DNA of 64,000 nucleotides from Streptomyces xantholiticus (GTDB lineage Bacteria > Actinomycetota > Actinomycetes > Streptomycetales > Streptomycetaceae), in contig NZ_BMWB01000004.1 in the NCBI RefSeq assembly GCF_014651015.1, forward strand, positions 313,742-377,741. The letters are read 5' to 3'. This document shows positions 8,881-17,378 of the stretch, one piece after another. Position 1 is the first letter of the stretch. Every line of letters starts with the position of its first letter. Under the pieces are notes generated by a model. That model saw only the letters and a list, made by a program, of their open reading frames with translations, was not told the origin of the DNA and searched no databases. Position numbers and translations under genes: made by a program.

Positions 8881-8946
8881 CCCGTCGTCCTTGGCGCGCC
8901 GCCGCTCCGCCTCAGGCCCCGTCGTCCTTGGCGCGCCGCCGCTCCG
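8881..8946. repeat. 37-bp-period tandem duplication at the soxR 3' end
   Basis: A 29-bp word (begins CCCGTCGTCCTTGGC) occurs perfectly at 8881-8909 and 8918-8946. The right copy encodes the last SoxR residues (ERRRAKDDG); the left copy lies just past the stop. This looks like a recent slippage duplication. Confidence 0.85.
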
Positions 8947-9391
8947 GCAGCAGGCGGGAGCCGGTCAGCCGGTCGCCGAAGACGTCGTCCGGGTTGGACA
9001 GCACACAGGTCTCCAAGGAGAGGCAGCCGCAGCCGATGCAGTCCGTCAGATGGTCGCGGAGCCGGCCGAGCTGCTTGATGCGCTCGTCGAGCTCACCGCG
9101 CCAGGCCTCGGAGAGCCGGGCCCAGTCGCCCCGGTCGGGCGTCCGTTCCTCCGGGAGCTCCGCGAGGGCCTGCCTGATGGTGGCGAGGGGGATCCCGACG
9201 CGTTGGGCGGCGCGGACGAAGGCGACCCGGCGCAGCGCGTCCCTGCCGTAGCGACGCTGGTTACCGCTGGTGCGGCGGCTGCTGATGAGGCCCTTGGACT
9301 CGTAGAAGTGCAGGGCCGACACGGCGGCGCCGCTGCGGGCGGAGAGCTGGCCGACCGTGAGCTCGTGGATCTTCTCTGGAATCTGTGGCAC
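8912..9391 (-). CDS. soxR: Redox-sensitive transcriptional activator SoxR
   Basis: 159 aa. N-terminal MerR HTH ([26 protein letters not shown]) is followed by the dimerisation helix and the SoxR-specific [2Fe-2S] cluster motif [12 protein letters not shown] (four Cys, residues ~116-127). Streptomyces SoxR responds to redox-active metabolites and activates a small set of flavin/quinone-modifying genes rather than the enterobacterial superoxide regulon. Target genes cannot be seen here; I found no clear SoxR box in the 105 bp between it and the divergent MaoC gene. The C-terminus lies inside a small tandem duplication. Confidence 0.95.
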   Translation of the reverse strand: MPQIPEKIHELTVGQLSARSGAAVSALHFYESKGLISSRRTSGNQRRYGRDALRRVAFVRAAQRVGIPLATIRQALAELPEERTPDRGDWARLSEAWRGELDERIKQLGRLRDHLTDCIGCGCLSLETCVLSNPDDVFGDRLTGSRLLPERRRAKDDGA

Positions 9392-9443
9392 TCCTCGGAG
9401 CCTACTGGTCCGTCGTTGACAGGACGAAGCTCGCCCACCATGC

Positions 9444-9459
9444 TGAGCAAGCGCTTAGA
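9444..9459. promoter_or_regulatory. Operator-like word upstream of the MaoC hydratase gene
   Basis: TGAGCAAGCGCTTAGA, with palindromic core AAGCGCTT, about 38 bp upstream of the MaoC start. The identical 16-mer recurs at 10632-10647 upstream of the TetR that faces MaoC, so it is the probable TetR site. A partial second copy (ACGCTTGAGA) lies at about 9471-9480. Confidence 0.65.
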
Positions 9460-9496
9460 AAGCATGACGAACGCTTGAGAGGCAGGGACCAGGGAC

Positions 9497-9958
9497 ATGG
9501 CTGAGCCGAGGATCTTCACCTCCCCCGAGGAGCTGCGCGCCGGTGTCGGCGAGCAACTGGGACACAGCGACTGGCTGGAGGTCGACCAGAAGCGGATCGA
9601 CCTCTTCGCGGACGCCACGGGCGACCACCAGTGGATCCATGTGGACCCCGAGCGTGCCGCGAGCGGCCCCTTCGGCACGACGATCGCCCACGGCTATCTG
9701 ACGCTGTCCCTGCTGCCCGCCCTGGTACCCCAGGTGCTGCGGGTCGAGGGCATGAAGATGGGCATCAACTACGGCAGCAACAAGGTCCGATTCCCCGCCC
9801 CCGTGCCCGTGGGATCGCGGCTGCGCGCCACGGCGGTGGTGCAGGACGTGACGGAGGCGGGCGGCGGCGTGCAGGTGACCGCCCTCGTCACGATCGAGCG
9901 CGAGGGCGGCGACAAGCCGGTGTGCGTGGCGGAGTCGGTGTCCCGCTACTTCTTCTGA
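9497..9958 (+). CDS. MaoC-like dehydratase ((R)-specific enoyl-CoA hydratase type)
   Basis: 153 aa hot-dog protein. The hydratase-2 motif is present at residues ~36-75 (FADATGDHQWIHVDPERA, then GPFGTTIAHGYLTLSL) with the catalytic Asp and His. It hydrates or dehydrates acyl-CoA thioesters in fatty-acid or polyketide-like metabolism. It has its own promoter region with a 16-bp word shared with the convergent TetR gene, and the two genes' 3' ends overlap by 13 bp, so transcription of one opposes the other. Confidence 0.9.
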   Translation: MAEPRIFTSPEELRAGVGEQLGHSDWLEVDQKRIDLFADATGDHQWIHVDPERAASGPFGTTIAHGYLTLSLLPALVPQVLRVEGMKMGINYGSNKVRFPAPVPVGSRLRATAVVQDVTEAGGGVQVTALVTIEREGGDKPVCVAESVSRYFF

Positions 9959-10584
9959 GCACTCACCATGCGCAGGACGAGGTCGGCGTAGAGAGCGCCG
10001 ACCTCGTCGGGCGTCCGGCGGCCCTGCGTGTTGAACCAGCGCGCCACGTCGATGCAGAGCGACAGCACGGCGACCGTGGTGCCGGGCACGTCCGGCACGT
10101 CGAACTCGCCCGCCTCCACGCCTTCGTTGAGGATGCGGCGCACCACGGCGTCGCTCTGTCTGCGCAATCCGAGGATCTCGGTGCGATGGGTGTCGCTCAG
10201 CGCGTCGAGTTCGTACTGGACGACGCGGGCGGTGGTGTACCGGCCGGCGTGCCAGCGGACGAAGGAGCGCACGGCGTCGGCGAGCCGCTCGGTGGGTGTG
10301 CCCACGCCGTCGTAGGCGGCGTTGAGGATCTCGAGGGCCTTGTCGTGGCCGATCCGGCTGATCCGGTGGAGCAGCTCTTCCTTCGTCTTGTAGTGGATGT
10401 AGAGCGCGGCCGGGCTCATGCCGGCGCGGCCGGCGATGTCGCGGGTGGTGGTGGCGTGATAGCCGCGCTCGGCGAAGGCCTCCACGGCGGCGACGAGCAG
10501 TTTCTTGGCCGCTTCAGGGGTGACCTCGTCCCACGGCTGCTCATCGCCGGCCGCCCGCTCCGCCGTCTCGTCCGCCGCGCTCAT
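9946..10584 (-). CDS. TetR family regulator, probable controller of the MaoC gene
   Basis: 212 aa; the start is the ATG giving MSAADETAERAAG after an AAAGGGG site, not the upstream reading from 10638. The HTH (TTTRDIAGRAGMSPAALYIHYKTKEELL) is canonical, and the C-terminal domain resembles TetR proteins of acyl-CoA metabolism (WHAGRYTTARVVQYEL). The word TGAGCAAGCGCTTAGA lies ~48 bp upstream and also in front of the MaoC gene, so autoregulation plus control of MaoC is the simplest reading. Confidence 0.9.
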   Translation of the reverse strand: MSAADETAERAAGDEQPWDEVTPEAAKKLLVAAVEAFAERGYHATTTRDIAGRAGMSPAALYIHYKTKEELLHRISRIGHDKALEILNAAYDGVGTPTERLADAVRSFVRWHAGRYTTARVVQYELDALSDTHRTEILGLRRQSDAVVRRILNEGVEAGEFDVPDVPGTTVAVLSLCIDVARWFNTQGRRTPDEVGALYADLVLRMVSAQKK

Positions 10585-10631
10585 CGCTCGTTCGCCCCTT
10601 TCGTGGCCAGGCGAACACCATACCCCGAAGG

Positions 10632-10647
10632 TGAGCAAGCGCTTAGA
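10632..10647. promoter_or_regulatory. Operator-like word upstream of the TetR gene
   Basis: Identical 16-mer (TGAGCAAGCGCTTAGA) to 9444-9459, placed ~48 bp upstream of the minus-strand TetR start at 10584. Probable autoregulatory site. Confidence 0.65.
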
Positions 10648-10653
10648 GCTTGA

Positions 10654-10941
10654 TCAGAGCTTCTGGAACGGATCATGCTCCGCGAGCAGCTTCTCCAGTC
10701 TGGCCTGATCCACTCGGCTCACGATCTGACCGGCCTCCTGCCGGTCCCTGACCACCTTGGCCAGGGTGAAGGCGGAGGTCGTGAGATAGAGGACCGCGAT
10801 GCCGAGGAAGGCGCGCACCCAGGCGTCTGTCTCCATGTTGAAGATCCCGACGGCGACGGCCCCGAGAGCGATTCCGAAGGATGCGACGGCCTGACCGTAG
10901 TACGCCGCCGTGTTCTGCTGCTTGACCGGTGTCTCACTCAT
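10654..10941 (-). CDS. YiaA/YiaB two-helix membrane protein
   Basis: 95 aa from the ATG (MSETPVKQQNT). Two hydrophobic helices at residues ~18-38 and ~48-66, joined by the conserved DAWVRAFLG segment, then a cytosolic tail LAKVVRDRQE...LAEHDPF. This matches the YiaA/B family of inner-membrane proteins of unknown role. It lies between the TetR and acyl-CoA dehydrogenase genes on the same strand; the stop is only ~6 bp upstream of the TetR operator, so its 3' end may influence that promoter. Confidence 0.85.
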   Translation of the reverse strand: MSETPVKQQNTAAYYGQAVASFGIALGAVAVGIFNMETDAWVRAFLGIAVLYLTTSAFTLAKVVRDRQEAGQIVSRVDQARLEKLLAEHDPFQKL

Positions 10942-11024
10942 GCGGTCAGCTTCGCGGCGTGTCGCCGGGCCCACATGGGCGCTGGTACTCAGAACGGCTA
11001 CTCAGCCTGCCCGGGCGGCGCGCC

Positions 11025-12176
11025 TCAGAACGCGGAGACCCCGGTCAGCGCCCGGCCGATGATCAGCTTCTGGATCTGGCTGGTGCCCTCGTAGAGGGTC
11101 ATCACACGGGCGTCGCGCAGCAGCTTGCCGACGGGGTACTCGTCGATGTAGCCGTAGCCGCCGAAGACCTGGAGGGCGTTGTTGGCGGCGCGTACGGCGG
11201 CCTCGGAGGCGAACAGCTTCGCCTTGGAGGCGGCGGTGGCGAAGTCCTGGCCGCGGTCGATCAGATCGGCGACCCGCCAGGTCAGCAACCGGGCGGCGTC
11301 CACGTCGACGGCGATGTCGCTGAGCAGCTCCTGGACCAGCTGGTAGTGGGCGATGGACCTGCCGAACTGCTCGCGCTCCTTCGCGTAGCCCACCGCGGCA
11401 TCGAGGGCCGCCTGCGCGATGCCGACGCAGCCCGCCGCGACCGACATCCGGCCCTTGGCGAGGGCGGACATGGCGATGGAGAAGCCCTTGCCCTCGGGGC
11501 CGAGCAGGGCGGACTCCGGCACCCGGACGTCCTCGAGCACCAGCTCGGCCGTGGCCTGGCCGCGCAGGCCGAGCTTGCCGTGGATGGTCCGGCGGGTCAG
11601 ACCGGGAGTGTCGGTGGGGACGAGGAAGGCGGAGACGCCCTTGTGTCCGGGGGCGTCGTCGGTCCTGGCGAACAGCAGCACCACATCGGCCCAAGTGCCG
11701 TTGGTGATGAACATCTTGGAGCCGTTGATCACCCAGTCGCCGCCGTCGCGGACGGCCCGGGTGGTGAGACTGCCCGCGTCGGATCCGGTGCCGGGCTCGG
11801 TGAGGCCGAAACAGCCGAGCGCCTCCCCCGCGGTGAGCCGGGGCAGCCAGTGGAGCTTCTGGTCCTCGGTGCCGTACGCGGCGATCGTCTTGCTGACCAG
11901 TCCCAGCGACACCGAGACGATGCCGCGGACCGAGGAGTCGCCACGGCCCAGCTCCTCGGTGACGAGGCAGTACGAGAGGTGGTCACCGCCGCAGCCGCCG
12001 TACTCCTCCTCAATGGTGAGCCCGAGGAATCCGAGCGCGCCGAGCTTTTGGACGATGCCCCGGTCGACGTCCTCGGCGCGGTCCCACTCGACCACGTGCG
12101 GGGAGATCTCGCGGTCGACGAAGTCCTTCGCCAGCTGCCGGACGGCAGTCCGCTCCTCACCAAGCTCCAGATTCAT
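11025..12176 (-). CDS. Acyl-CoA dehydrogenase
   Basis: 383 aa, full length. FAD/substrate motifs CFGLTEPGTGSDAG (~residues 122-135) and NGSKMFITNG; the catalytic Glu is in the C-terminal LYEGTSQIQKLIIGR. It oxidises acyl-CoA to trans-2-enoyl-CoA, passing electrons to ETF. The gene is divergent from a TetR with only 65 bp between starts, and an AACTA-N7-TAGTT inverted repeat in that gap suggests direct repression. The same repeat occurs before the aldehyde/alcohol dehydrogenase operon. Confidence 0.94.
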   Translation of the reverse strand: MNLELGEERTAVRQLAKDFVDREISPHVVEWDRAEDVDRGIVQKLGALGFLGLTIEEEYGGCGGDHLSYCLVTEELGRGDSSVRGIVSVSLGLVSKTIAAYGTEDQKLHWLPRLTAGEALGCFGLTEPGTGSDAGSLTTRAVRDGGDWVINGSKMFITNGTWADVVLLFARTDDAPGHKGVSAFLVPTDTPGLTRRTIHGKLGLRGQATAELVLEDVRVPESALLGPEGKGFSIAMSALAKGRMSVAAGCVGIAQAALDAAVGYAKEREQFGRSIAHYQLVQELLSDIAVDVDAARLLTWRVADLIDRGQDFATAASKAKLFASEAAVRAANNALQVFGGYGYIDEYPVGKLLRDARVMTLYEGTSQIQKLIIGRALTGVSAF

Positions 12177-12195
12177 GCGCGGTCACCCCACATTT

Positions 12196-12212
12196 AACTA
12201 TCACTGCTAGTT
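12196..12212. promoter_or_regulatory. TetR operator AACTA-N7-TAGTT in the divergent promoter
   Basis: Perfect 5-bp inverted arms with a 7-nt spacer (AACTA TCACTGC TAGTT), between the acyl-CoA dehydrogenase start (12176, -) and the TetR start (12242, +). Same arm sequence and spacing as 18810-18828. Confidence 0.7.
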
Positions 12213-12241
12213 TCTTTTGTGCAGGCCCTACTATGTGCCGC

Positions 12242-12928
12242 ATGGCCCGACCGCGCAAGCCCCTCCTCAGCAGAGACCGCATCATCGAGACGGCGAGCGC
12301 ACTCGTGGACGCCGAGGGGCTCGACGCGGTCTCCACGCGCCGGCTCGCCGCCGAACTCGGCGTCAGCGGCCCGTCGCTCTACAACCACTTCCGCAACAAG
12401 GACGAGATCCTCGACGCCGTCGCCGACGCGGTCAGCGCCCGTGTCGACCTGTCGATGTTCGACGAGGACGACGGCCGCGACTGGCGTACCGCGCTGCACG
12501 ACTGGGCCGTCTCCTACCGCGCCGCCCTGAGCGCCCACCCCCACACCGTCCCGGTCCTCGCCCGCGGCCCGGGCCGCCGCCCGGCCGGCCTCAAGGTCGC
12601 CGACGCCGTCTTCGGCGCGATGGTCCGCGCCGGCTGGCCGCCCGCGCAGGCAACGTCCATCGGCGCGCTGATGCGCTACTTCATCACCGGCTCGGCGCTC
12701 GGCTCGTTCGCCCGCGGCTTCGTCGACGACGCATCGGCGTACGACCCGGCCGACTACCCTCACCTGGGCCAGGCCCATCTGCTCGCCGACCGGCAGGAGC
12801 AGGTCGACGAGGGCGCGTTCGAGACGGGGCTGCGGGCGCTGCTGGACGGGCTGGCGATGCAGTACGAGACCGTCGCGCAGGACGCGGCCGCGCAGGGCAC
12901 CCTTCGGCGCCCACCGAAGAGTGCCTGA
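12242..12928 (+). CDS. TetR family regulator, divergent from acyl-CoA dehydrogenase
   Basis: 228 aa from the ATG giving MARPRKPLLSRDRI; a slightly earlier ATG (12233) adds three residues and cannot be excluded, since neither has an obvious Shine-Dalgarno site. HTH at residues ~28-48 (VSTRRLAAELGVSGPSLYNHF); C-terminal TetR ligand domain. Its operator candidate is in the shared promoter, and the second copy at 18810 suggests that it also represses the aldehyde/alcohol dehydrogenase operon. It is followed after 15 bp by an ArsR-type gene on the same strand. Confidence 0.9.
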   Translation: MARPRKPLLSRDRIIETASALVDAEGLDAVSTRRLAAELGVSGPSLYNHFRNKDEILDAVADAVSARVDLSMFDEDDGRDWRTALHDWAVSYRAALSAHPHTVPVLARGPGRRPAGLKVADAVFGAMVRAGWPPAQATSIGALMRYFITGSALGSFARGFVDDASAYDPADYPHLGQAHLLADRQEQVDEGAFETGLRALLDGLAMQYETVAQDAAAQGTLRRPPKSA

Positions 12929-12943
12929 CGCATCCTGGGAGGC

Positions 12944-13642
12944 ATGACCTCCTCCCGGGACCTCGCCGCCTTCGCCGCACTGCTCGCCGACGAGACCCGT
13001 GCCGCCTTCGCCCTGGCGCTGCTCGACGGGCGGGCGTGGACCGCCGGGGAGCTGGCACGCCACGGCCGGGTCGCCCCGTCCACCGCGAGCGAGCACCTCG
13101 GCAAGCTCGTCGCGGGCGGGCTCCTCGCCGAGGAGCGGCAGGGGCGGCACCGTTATGTGCGGCTCGCCGACGACCGGGTGGCACATCTGGTCGAGGAGCT
13201 CGCCGCGTACGCCGCGCCGTGCCCCCTCCCGTCCCCGCGGAGCCTGCGCGAGTCCACCGCCGCGAACGCCATGGCACGCGGACGCACCTGCTACGACCAT
13301 CTCGCCGGCCGGCTCGGCATCACGATCACCCGGGCCATGACCGACCGGGGACTGATCAGCCAGACGTCCGGGTTCGCCCTCACCGAGCGGGGCAGGGCCT
13401 GGTTCGGCGAACTGGCGATTCCGCTGGAGCACGCCGGCCGCCGGCCGCTGGCGCGCGGCTGCCTCGACTGGACCGAGCGCCTGCCCCATCTCGCCGGTGT
13501 CGCCGGCGCCCGGCTGTGCGGACACGCGTTGGAGGCGGGGTGGTGCGTGCGGATCGGCTCCGAACGGGCCGTGAAGGTCACCTTGGAGGGTGAGCGCGCG
13601 CTGAGCACCCTCCTCGGCATCGAGCCCGGGACATTGCGGTGA
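12944..13642 (+). CDS. ArsR-family winged-helix regulator with C-terminal extension
   Basis: 232 aa. ArsR-like wHTH in residues ~10-85 (LADETRAAFALALLDG, TASEHLGKLVAGGLL, GRHRYVRLA wing). The following ~140 aa (FALTERGRAWF..., DWTERLPHLAGVAGARL) are typical of longer ArsR proteins in actinobacteria; no metal-binding Cys cluster is seen. GGGAGG stands right before the ATG. Its TGA overlaps a possible GTG start of the EamA transporter gene (GTGA), so the pair is probably an operon and it may regulate that exporter. Confidence 0.88.
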   Translation: MTSSRDLAAFAALLADETRAAFALALLDGRAWTAGELARHGRVAPSTASEHLGKLVAGGLLAEERQGRHRYVRLADDRVAHLVEELAAYAAPCPLPSPRSLRESTAANAMARGRTCYDHLAGRLGITITRAMTDRGLISQTSGFALTERGRAWFGELAIPLEHAGRRPLARGCLDWTERLPHLAGVAGARLCGHALEAGWCVRIGSERAVKVTLEGERALSTLLGIEPGTLR

Positions 13643-13674
13643 GCGCCGAAGCCTCCCGGCCGTACGGTCACCCC

Positions 13675-14625
13675 ATGACGAACTCCAGCCGCCACGCGCG
13701 ATGGCCCGCCCTCGTGGCCGCCGCCGTCACCGTCGTCCTGTGGGCCTCCGCCTTCGTGTCCATCCGCAGCGCCGGTGACGTCTACTCCCCCGGCGCGCTC
13801 GCCCTCGGCCGGCTGCTCGCCGGGGCGCTGGCCCTCGGCTGCGTCCTGCTGGTACGGCGCGAAGGTCTGCCGCCGCGCGCCGCCTGGCCCGGGATCGCCG
13901 TGTCGGGGCTGCTCTGGTTCGGCCTCTACATGGTGGTGCTCAACTGGGGCGAGCAGCAGGTCGACGCGGGCACGGCGGCCATGGTCGTGAACATCGGACC
14001 GGTGCTGATCGCCCTGCTCGGCGCGCGGCTGCTGGGCGAGGGCCTGCCGCCCCGGCTGGTGGCAGGCATGGCGGTCTCCTTCGCGGGCGCGGTGGTCGTG
14101 GGCCTGTCCATGTCGGGCGACGGCGGATCGTCCGCGCTGGGAGTGCTGTTGTGCCTGCTGGCGGCGGTGGGGTACGCAGGCGGGGTGGTCGCGCAGAAGC
14201 CGGCGCTGGTCCATGCGAGCGCGCTCCAGGTGACCACCTTCGGCTGCCTGGTGGGCGCGGTCGTGTGCCTGCCGTTCGCCGGGCAACTGGTGACCGAGGC
14301 CTTTGACGCCCCGCTCTCGGCGACGCTGAACATGGTGTACCTGGGGGTGTTCCCGACCGCGCTCGCGTTCACGACGTGGGCGTACGCGCTGGCGCGTACG
14401 ACGGCCGGCCGCATGGGCGCGACCACGTACGCCGTCCCGGCGCTGGTGGTCCTGATGTCCTGGCTGGCCCTGGACGAGGTTCCCGGCCGGCTCACCCTCG
14501 CGGGCGGCGCCTTGTGCCTGGCGGGCGTGGCGGTGTCGCGGTCGCGCTCCCGTGCGGCCTCTGCGGCCGGTGCCGGGCAAGCGCCGACGCCGGCCGGTGC
14601 GGAACGCCGGTCACCTTCGCACTGA
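13675..14625 (+). CDS. EamA/DMT superfamily transporter
   Basis: 316 aa with about ten hydrophobic segments, two EamA repeats, and the typical opening VVLWASAFVSIRSAG. The reading can also begin at the GTG at 13639 that overlaps the ArsR stop; I prefer the ATG at 13675 because family members start just before the first helix, but neither has a clear ribosome site. It probably exports a metabolite or amino acid; the substrate is unknown. Its coupling to an ArsR-like regulator is a recurring arrangement. It ends at a 14-bp-arm hairpin facing the convergent MHS transporter. Confidence 0.88.
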   Translation: MTNSSRHARWPALVAAAVTVVLWASAFVSIRSAGDVYSPGALALGRLLAGALALGCVLLVRREGLPPRAAWPGIAVSGLLWFGLYMVVLNWGEQQVDAGTAAMVVNIGPVLIALLGARLLGEGLPPRLVAGMAVSFAGAVVVGLSMSGDGGSSALGVLLCLLAAVGYAGGVVAQKPALVHASALQVTTFGCLVGAVVCLPFAGQLVTEAFDAPLSATLNMVYLGVFPTALAFTTWAYALARTTAGRMGATTYAVPALVVLMSWLALDEVPGRLTLAGGALCLAGVAVSRSRSRAASAAGAGQAPTPAGAERRSPSH

Positions 14626-14674
14626 GTGCCCGCGGCCGGCCGAGTGCCGACCCGCAGCGGGCGTCGGCAGGTGC

Positions 14675-14711
14675 GCTTCCCGGCCGCGACGGGGCGCCGC
14701 GGCCGGGAAGC
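14675..14711. terminator. Bidirectional hairpin between EamA and MHS genes
   Basis: Perfect 14-bp arms GCTTCCCGGCCGCG / CGCGGCCGGGAAGC (14675-14688, 14698-14711), in the convergent gap 14626-14716. Confidence 0.8.
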
Positions 14712-14716
14712 CCGCC

Positions 14717-16084
14717 TCACTCGGCGGAGGCCGCCGCGGGGACGGCCCCCGGTGCGGGGGCGTTCCGTGCGGCGCGGGTGGCCAGAATCCTGATCGACAC
14801 CAGGGCGATCACGGCGAGCCCGATGATGTAGGCGGACACGGCCATCGACGTGCCGGTGGCCTCCAGCAGCAGGACCATCATGAACGGCGCGAGGCCACCA
14901 CCGAAGACGGCCGCGATCTGATAGCCGAGGGACGCGCCGGTGTAGCGCATCTCCGCGGTGAACAGCTCGGCGAACAGCGCGGCCTGCGGCCCGTACATGA
15001 TGCTCAGGAAGCAGCTGGTGACGAAGGTACCGACGCCGAGCCAGAGCAGCGAGGCGGTGTCGATCAGCAGGAACATCGGCACCGCCCAGACCAGCAGGCC
15101 GATCGCGCCCGCGGCGTAGATCCGCAGCCGCCCGATGCGGTCGGACAGGGCCGCCGCGGCGGGTATGAGCACGAGCTGGGTGAGGCTCACGCACAGGGAC
15201 ACCGCCAGCACGGCACTGCGCTTCATGTCCAGCTCACGGGTCGCGTAGTCCAGCACCCCGGTGATGATGATGTAGAAGGTGGCCGTGTTGACGGCGAACG
15301 AACCGCCCGCGAGGAACACGGTGCCGAGGTGGTTGCGCAGGATCGTGCGCAGCGGGGAACGGGCCGCGCTCTCGCCCTTCTCCTGCTCGGCGAGCGCGCG
15401 TTCGGCCTCGCGGAACGCGGGCGTCTCCTCGACCTTGGTGTGGATGTACCAGGCGAGACCGAGAACGAGGAATCCGACGAAGAACGGGACGCGCCAGCCC
15501 CAGGCGGCGAAGGTGCTCTCGCTGGTGACGGAACCGGCGACGAGGAAGACGGTGTTGGCCGTCACCACGCCGATGGGGACGCCGAGCTGGACGAGGCTGC
15601 CGTACAGGCCGCGCTTGCCCTCGGGGGCGTACTCCGTGGCCATGAGCATCGCCCCGCCCCACTGGGCGCCGACGGCGATGCCCTGCACGACGCGGAGCAG
15701 TACGAGAAGGATCGGCGCGGCGATGCCGATGGTCTCGTACGTGGGCAGTAGCCCGATCCCGGCCGTCGCGACGCCCATCAGCGTCAGCGCGAGGACCAGC
15801 ATCGGCTTGCGGCCGCGCTTGTCGCCGAGCTGCCCGGCGATGACGCCGCCGACGGGGCGGGCGAGGAAGCCGACGGCGAAGGTGGCGAAGGCGGCCAGTA
15901 CGCCGGCGGAGGAGCTGCCGGCGGGGAAGTACAGGTCGCCGAGGACGAGGGCGGCTGCGATGCCGAAGACGAAGTAGTCGTACCACTCGACGGCAGAGGC
16001 GAGCGCGGCAGCTGTGGCGACGCGGCGCCGATGGGGATCGGCCGGAGCGGTGGTCGGGACGGGGTTGGGAACGGGGGTGTCCAT
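14717..16084 (-). CDS. MFS transporter, metabolite:H+ symporter (MHS) type
   Basis: 455 aa with ~12 hydrophobic segments. The start is the ATG (MDTPVPNPV) preceded by GGAG; the longer reading starts 5 residues upstream. MHS signatures: SAVEWYDYFVFG in helix 1, RPVGGVIAGQLGDKRGRKPML loop, RVVQGIAVGAQWGGAMLMATEYAP. Members import organic acids, betaine or aromatic acids with protons. The palindromic site at 16128-16147 just upstream links it to the SDR/ligase and molybdopterin oxidoreductase promoters, so it may import a substrate of those enzymes. Confidence 0.92.
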   Translation of the reverse strand: MDTPVPNPVPTTAPADPHRRRVATAAALASAVEWYDYFVFGIAAALVLGDLYFPAGSSSAGVLAAFATFAVGFLARPVGGVIAGQLGDKRGRKPMLVLALTLMGVATAGIGLLPTYETIGIAAPILLVLLRVVQGIAVGAQWGGAMLMATEYAPEGKRGLYGSLVQLGVPIGVVTANTVFLVAGSVTSESTFAAWGWRVPFFVGFLVLGLAWYIHTKVEETPAFREAERALAEQEKGESAARSPLRTILRNHLGTVFLAGGSFAVNTATFYIIITGVLDYATRELDMKRSAVLAVSLCVSLTQLVLIPAAAALSDRIGRLRIYAAGAIGLLVWAVPMFLLIDTASLLWLGVGTFVTSCFLSIMYGPQAALFAELFTAEMRYTGASLGYQIAAVFGGGLAPFMMVLLLEATGTSMAVSAYIIGLAVIALVSIRILATRAARNAPAPGAVPAAASAE

Positions 16085-16127
16085 GCGTGCACACTCCACT
16101 GGGTGCGGGGACGAGGAGTGCGGGGAA

Positions 16128-16147
16128 CATACCGACCGGTGGGTATG
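16128..16147. promoter_or_regulatory. 20-bp near-palindromic TetR-type operator before the MHS gene
   Basis: CATACCGACCGGTGGGTATG pairs at 9 of 10 positions and lies ~45 bp upstream of the MHS start. Its first 13 bases are identical to 27248-27260 and match 12 of 13 at 3337-3349. Confidence 0.7.
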
Positions 16148-16263
16148 GAGTCAACCGGATGCACGGTGACGATTTCCGTGACCCGGCGCAGGCGTCCCCC
16201 GGCCCGCGGGCAGCACGAGAAACCCCGGCGGCGGCGCGTGCCGGGGCTCCGTGACCGGGGGCG

Positions 16264-17343
16264 TCAGAACACGATGAGCGCCCGCGCGCCCTTCCCCGCC
16301 AGCATGTTGTCGAACGCCGCCGGAATGCCGTCCAGCGCGATCTGTTCCGTGACGAGCGCGCTCAGGTCCAGCCGGCCCGCGCGGATGTGGTCCGCGAGGA
16401 GCGGGAGGTCCGCGGCCGGGTCGGAGTTGCCGTAGACGCAGCCGGAGAGCGTGCGGCCCCAGTGGAAGAGTTCCAGCGCGTTGAAGGTGACCTGCTGGTC
16501 CTTGCCGCCGATGCCGACGACCACCGTGCGGCCGCCGCGGCGGGTGGAGTCCCACGCGGTGCGGATGGTCGCGGCGCGGCCGACGCACTCGATGGCCACA
16601 TCCGCGCCCCGCTTGCCGGTGAGCGCCCGGATCTCCCTCGCCGTGGTGTCGGAGGCGACGACGTACTCGGTGGCGCCCGCCCGGCGGGCGAGTTCCTCCT
16701 TCTCCGGGGAGACGTCGACGGCGATGACGGGCCCCGCGCCCGCGATCCGGGCCGACTGGAGGGTCGCGAGGCCGACCCCTCCGACGCCGAGGACCACGAC
16801 GGACTCGCCCTCCCGCACGCGCGCCGCGTTGTGGACGGCGCCGTAACCGGTGAGGACGGCGCAGCCGAGCAGCGCGGCGTCGGTGAGCGGGACACCGTCG
16901 GGCACGGGCAGGACGCAGTTCGCGGCGACGACCGTCTCCTCGGCGAACGCGGCGACGTTCAGTCCGGGATGGAGCTCGGTGCCGTCCGCCGCGACGGCGT
17001 GCACGCGGCCCGCACCGGTCAGCGCGTCGGCGCACAGCCACACCTCGCCGATCGTGCAGGCGTGGCAGGCCCCGCAGGAGGGCGCCCAGTTGAGGACGAC
17101 TCCGTCGCCGGGGGCGACATGGGTGACGCCCTCGCCGACGGAGACGACCGTGCCGGCGCCCTCGTGACCGAGCACGGCGGGAACGGGCACCCGCATGGTG
17201 CCGTTGGACAGGGACAGGTCGGAGTGGCACACCCCGGCGGCGGCGAGCCTGACACGGACCTGGCCGGGGCCGGGCTCCGGCAGGGAGATCTCCGTGATCT
17301 CCAGGGGAGATCCGACGGCGGGCAGGACGGCTGCACGGACCAC
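16264..17343 (-). CDS. Zinc-dependent alcohol dehydrogenase
   Basis: 359 aa from a GTG start preceded by AAGGAAA; a long upstream extension is the shadow of the aldehyde dehydrogenase gene. MDR/ADH motifs: catalytic zinc GVCHSD and GHEGAGTVVSVGEGVTHVAPGD, structural zinc Cys set CGACHACTIGEVWLC, and Rossmann VLGVGGVGLA. It should interconvert an alcohol and aldehyde with NAD(P). The gene is 35 bp after the aldehyde dehydrogenase stop on the same strand, so the pair would take an alcohol to an acid. The two form an operon behind the 18810 operator. Confidence 0.93.
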   Translation of the reverse strand: MVRAAVLPAVGSPLEITEISLPEPGPGQVRVRLAAAGVCHSDLSLSNGTMRVPVPAVLGHEGAGTVVSVGEGVTHVAPGDGVVLNWAPSCGACHACTIGEVWLCADALTGAGRVHAVAADGTELHPGLNVAAFAEETVVAANCVLPVPDGVPLTDAALLGCAVLTGYGAVHNAARVREGESVVVLGVGGVGLATLQSARIAGAGPVIAVDVSPEKEELARRAGATEYVVASDTTAREIRALTGKRGADVAIECVGRAATIRTAWDSTRRGGRTVVVGIGGKDQQVTFNALELFHWGRTLSGCVYGNSDPAADLPLLADHIRAGRLDLSALVTEQIALDGIPAAFDNMLAGKGARALIVF

Positions 17344-17378
17344 GATGGTTTCCTTACCGCTCAGAGCTGTCGGAGCTG

